64,000 bases of DNA, taken from contig NMRA01000178.1 of the NCBI GenBank assembly GCA_002633005.1, positions 194,240-258,239 on the forward strand. The letters run 5' to 3'. The translations under genes and the position numbers were made by a program. Within the stretch, counting starts at the first letter, position 1. Each line of letters opens with the position of its first letter. Positions 60,400 to 64,000 of the stretch are shown here, one piece after another. The DNA comes from Phoronis australis (lineage: Eukaryota; Phoronida; Phoronidae). The notes under the pieces were generated by a model that saw only the letters and a program-made list of their open reading frames with translations, searched no databases and was not told the origin of the DNA.

Positions 60400-61620
60400 A
60401 TGACAATTTGTTCGTTTTCAGATTGAATATGATGATGTGCATTCTACCTAGTGGCCATTTTTCTTATTTTTTGGTCTGTTTTTGGCATCTGCCTCTATAT
60501 CAGCCAAACCACATTAAGGATGATTATGAAAATTGGCATATATGTTCCTATATGGACAGGGGACGGATGGCGATGATTTCCTGACAGCTCTGATTACTGT
60601 GGCACCTCCTCAGGTGGCATATTTTCTTTTTCGTCCTTGGCTTTATTTGACCTTAACCCTCTGCAGGCTCCTTGTTAAATTTGACAAGTGTATTTGTAGG
60701 AAGGTTAAACAGATGGTGACTGACCTTTCAAACAGATTCGACTACTGCTCTGACCCCTAGTTTTCCTCTGTATCCTTGGAGTTGCTAGACATATTTTTAT
60801 GAAATTTGGCAAATAGGTTTTCATTAAAAGATGCAATGACACCTTAAATTTTCAGATAGTATACGATCTCCTAGTAGCCATTTTCAGATAGTATACGATC
60901 TCCTAGTGGCCATTTTCAGATAGTATACGATCTCCTAGTGGCCATTTTCAGATAGTATACGATCTCCTAGTGGCCATTTTCATTATTTTTTTAGTCTGTT
61001 TTGACATCCATCTTAATTGGCCAAATCACTCTAAGAATGTTCTAGAAATTGGCAAGAGAACAGCATGAGTATCAATGTTTTTTGTACAAGTTTGGCTACT
61101 TTGGCGCTCCAATAGCTTTTCTGCTTTTTTTTGTATCCACAGCTCGTTGCTTTTCTGCACAGTTATGTTGTAAACACCACGCCTAACACTAACTGATATT
61201 TTAAAAGTACTATTTCCAAACAACATGCATCAAATGTGAAGATGTGTTATTTATGAACACCAAAAAACTACAAATGGTGAAGAATGGGTGATTTTCAGAG
61301 AAATTGGAATTATCTTTCAACTGCAGTTTCCTTTGTGTGACTGTAAGCTCTGACCCACTCACTACCACTGCATTATTGGTACGTACAATAGGCTTTGTCA
61401 AATTTAGTAGAATGTGCTAGATTGTGATGTTCGAAATTTCTTGATTTTAACAGTCTAGGCCAATGGTACGTTACGTGTTTTTTCCAAACCCCTGCAGGAC
61501 CTTTATGAAATTTGACAAGTGTATTCCTATGAATGTGACGGTGGATGGCAACGGGTTTTGAACTTGTCCCCTTAAGTGCACCTTTAATTTTTTATGATCT
61601 TGGCAATATGCTCCTTTGAG
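60400..61620. repeat. Diverged copy of the ~140-bp periodic AAATTTGG/CCTAGTGG repeat
   Basis: tctacctagtggccattttt, gtgaaaattggcatat-type and gaaatttggcaaatag motifs recur at about the spacing seen in 63356-64000. A local 32-bp amplification is listed separately. Confidence 0.7.
60849..60978. repeat. 32-bp tandem repeat, 4 copies
   Basis: The unit is ttttcagatagtatacgatc plus tcctagtggcca. The first copy differs by one base (ctagtagcca). The unit contains the TAGTGGC core of the larger repeat. Confidence 0.95.
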
Positions 61621-61924
61621 GAGTCAGCATTGCTGACTATCCATGTGCCACATGTAGGCTATTTTATTTTATCCAGGATTTATTGGCTCCCTTCAGTGGT
61701 ACTGTTTGAAATAGCAATCATTCCTTCAATCTGTAATATATGCGATGTACACGATGGGCGCATATTATCGCTCTGCGTTGGTCTTGTTCTGTAGTTTGAT
61801 TGTGCCCCATGAGAGGGCTCTCAGATGTACTGGTCTCCCCTGTATCATGATGTGTAAATTTACACTATGGTCACAGCTCGGATGACGTGCAGGGAGTTAC
61901 TCATGTCTAATTATTGTGTTTCAG

Positions 61925-62020
61925 TTTTCACCATGCAGTCTGTTGAAGAACAGGTTAATAGTCTACTCAGTGGTCAAGCTCTGGACCATACAGAGGTGGA
62001 CATTATTAGTAAAGAGAAAG
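61925..62020 (+). CDS. Candidate 96-bp internal exon
   Basis: A good acceptor (ttattgtgtttcag) and donor (aaag|gtaggc) bound a 96-bp open segment. In the frame entering with two bases it reads FTMQSVEEQVNSLLSGQALD then HTEVDIISKEK, which is helical and acidic. Length is a multiple of 3. A second frame is also open, so the assignment is weak. No family was recognised. It could be part of the divergent + transcript. Confidence 0.3.
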
Positions 62021-62246
62021 GTAGGCCTACAGTCTGGTCAGCACCTGGTGACCATAGTCATAGTTTAATTGTAGGATCAAAACAGTTACAAATTAAGATG
62101 TGCTTAAGGTGAGCATGAAAGAACCAAATACGGTAAGGATATTTTTTGTATAAGAAAAATATCATTTTTTCGCGATCCTGGGTAGTTTCAATGTTTAGTG
62201 GTTGGTTTCTCCCTCCACAAGAAGCAATTCATGTTCAATTTTGTAG

Positions 62247-62352
62247 TAGTCTGATATAACGTGCCGGCACTTTGAGAACCAGTTTTCTCAACTGAATGAC
62301 ACGGGCATCAACTGCCTGATTCTCAAAATACTGGCTCATAATTATCAGATTA
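62247..62352. mobile_element. ~100-bp palindromic MITE, copy 6
   Basis: agtctgatataacgtgccgg ... actgcctgattctcaaaata. Its left flank (ttagtggttggtttctccct) resembles the flank of the next copy, so the two probably came from a ~200-bp tandem duplication. Confidence 0.8.
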
Positions 62353-62451
62353 TTGCCTTTGACTTAAATGTTTACGTTCAAGTCTTTCATTATTTAGTGG
62401 TTGGTTGATCCTCCACAAGTTCTAGCGATTGATGTTTGATTAGGTAAAATA

Positions 62452-62544
62452 AGTCTGATATAACGTGCCCGCATTTTGAGAATCAGTTTTCTCCACTGAA
62501 TAATGGACCATGATTCTCAAAATACGGGCATGTCATATCAGACT
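62452..62544. mobile_element. ~100-bp palindromic MITE, copy 7
   Basis: agtctgatataacgtgcccg to gggcatgtcatatcagacta. The loop is a little shorter than in other copies. Confidence 0.82.
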
Positions 62545-62552
62545 ATTGCCTT

Positions 62553-63190
62553 TGATTTTGATGTTTACATCCAAGTTATTCATAGGATGGAATTATATAA
62601 ATGGGAGGTTTTGGAACAACTAGCTCTTGTACTAAGTTAAAAGAAAACCAGCAATTACCATTTAATTACGTTTAATAATATCATACTTGACTTCAACTCA
62701 GATTGTTTTCTTCACTGTGCCACAAAACTAGAATTTCCTAGACTTTACCGATATTCTTAAACCTCTTCCTGGCATTATGAAGAAGGTAGTTTCTTCAGGG
62801 GAGTTGTTGTCCTGAGCTCCCTCCAGTTGTAGAAACACTGCGATGCCCTCTGGTGTTCTTCACGGGGATCTTCCTCAAGCCAGTGGACTAGAAATCTGAT
62901 AATGCATTGATGGACTGATGATGGATTATAATTGAAAAACAATCTATTACTTAATGCCCAACTGCTAGTGTCAGTCGAGGTGCAATGACACTGCGTGGGT
63001 GACAGAAATCGGAGGGAACCTTAGCCTTCTTTGACTTGAGTAATTATTGAAGTGTTTTGGTGTCATAGGGCTCTAAGGAGTTTAAATATTTTGCAGTTAC
63101 CCGTTACTTTTCAATTTGAATAGTATTTGAGGTTACTATGAAGTGTGCTGCTTCATCATACTATCTTTTTTGTTTTTGTTTCGACGCATG
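62553..63190. other. No gene seen
   Basis: No coding exon, RNA gene or clear repeat was recognised between the MITE pair and the terminal repeat array. Confidence 0.45.
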
Positions 63191-63229
63191 CTACGGGTCA
63201 CGTCTCTGGCGCACAACATGTAACCATTT

Positions 63230-64000
63230 TTATGCGCCCACATATTCATATGTGGACGCATTATGCCGTCATCTCCGTCCGTCCTTCCGTCCCGGCGGCG
63301 TCCGTCCGGTGTCCGGCGTCCGATGCTTTATCTCCAAAACCCTTTGACATACGTTCATGAAATTTGGCACATATGTTCCATTCATGAATGGGACGGCATG
63401 TGTGAACTTTCGGACAGATCCGACTACCGGTGTGCCCCTAGTGGCAATTTTAGTTTTTTATGCTTACTTTTGTATCTTCAAAAGTCCTGAACGGATTTTT
63501 ATGAAATTTGGTATGTAGGCACCTATTAGTGAGATGACGCTATCCTCCCGTTTTCAGATGGATTCGACATAGTTTGCGCCACCTAGTGGCCATTTTTACT
63601 GTTTTCGAGTCTGTATTTTTGCGTCCACCCCTCTATCAACCAAACCGCTCAAAGGATGATTGTGAAAATTGGCATGTATGTGCTTACTATAAAGAGCACA
63701 GCTGACAATGATTTTCATACGATTTGGACTACGGTGGCGCCTCCTAGTGGCAGTTTTTTTTTGCGCCTACGGCTCTATCTCCTAAACCGTTTGCAGGATC
63801 TTTACGAAATTTAATAAGTGTATTTATATGATGTTAACAGACGATAATGATTTTTGGAAGGAACCGCCTACCAGTGTGCCCCCTAGTGGCAATTTTATTT
63901 TTTTACGTTTACCTCTGTATCTTCACAAGTCCTTAACGGATTTTCATGAAATTTGGTATGTAGGCACCTATTTGTGCGATGACGCTATCCTCCCGTTTTC
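63230..64000. repeat. ~140-bp periodic repeat with CTCF-like cores, running off the window end
   Basis: It opens with a palindrome (tgcgcccacatattcatatg then tggacgca) and a gtccgtcc-rich stretch. Then aaatttggyayrtatgt motifs recur near 63359, 63503, 63664, 63806 and 63946. Each unit contains a CCYAGTGGC core (63431, 63575, 63733, 63873). The units near 63497 and 63940 are nearly identical, suggesting a ~442-bp, three-unit higher-order period. Confidence 0.85.

Overview
This is a window of animal nuclear DNA: AT-rich, with long introns, short GT-AG exons, many decayed DNA transposons and satellites, and AATAAA poly(A) signals. The proteins are metazoan (R-Ras2-type GTPase, coatomer beta, THAP and P2X7-like domains). 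Compact exons in repeat-rich introns, plus two apparently allelic duplications each joined by a single N, suggest a highly heterozygous, probably marine, invertebrate. I cannot name the species from sequence alone.

Layout. 1-16970: the 3' five coding exons of an RRAS2-like small GTPase on + (11419-15700). The first coding exon (P-loop) is not in the window, so 1-11418 is read as intron 1 with satellites, dispersed repeats and one false duplication. 16971-25440: gene-poor DNA with MITE-like palindromes, a GC-rich block near 22.5-22.9 kb that may be a promoter, and a 60-nt hairpin. 25446-26306: a phytanoyl-CoA dioxygenase-family gene on + with a single coding exon. 27056-44464: the complete 21-exon coding region of COPB1 (coatomer subunit beta, 958 aa) on -, with a non-coding 5' exon near 46.36-46.45 kb. 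46.6-64 kb: a probable divergent + transcript start, two weak candidate exons, two TIR elements with GGGCGGTTAA-like subterminal repeats, a ~140-bp periodic repeat carrying CTCF-like motifs, and copies of a ~100-bp palindromic MITE.

Most notable: COPB1 intron 19 holds a 1,675-bp DNA transposon (27880-29554) flanked by TTAA, with ~157-bp inverted repeats. It carries two convergent gene remnants, each starting just inside a TIR. One is a THAP-domain protein on + followed, out of frame, by a Cys/His knuckle; the other, on -, is a frameshifted gene whose second half looks like the cysteine-rich C-terminal (ballast) domain of P2X7 receptors. A relic of a related TIR lies in COPB1 intron 13. The element looks Kolobok-like (THAP, TTAA target).

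RRAS2 and COPB1 are also neighbours on human 11p15.2, so the window appears to keep an old linkage, with the dioxygenase gene between them. RRAS2 signals at membranes and COPB1 acts in COPI transport; their linkage implies shared ancestry of the region, not a shared pathway.
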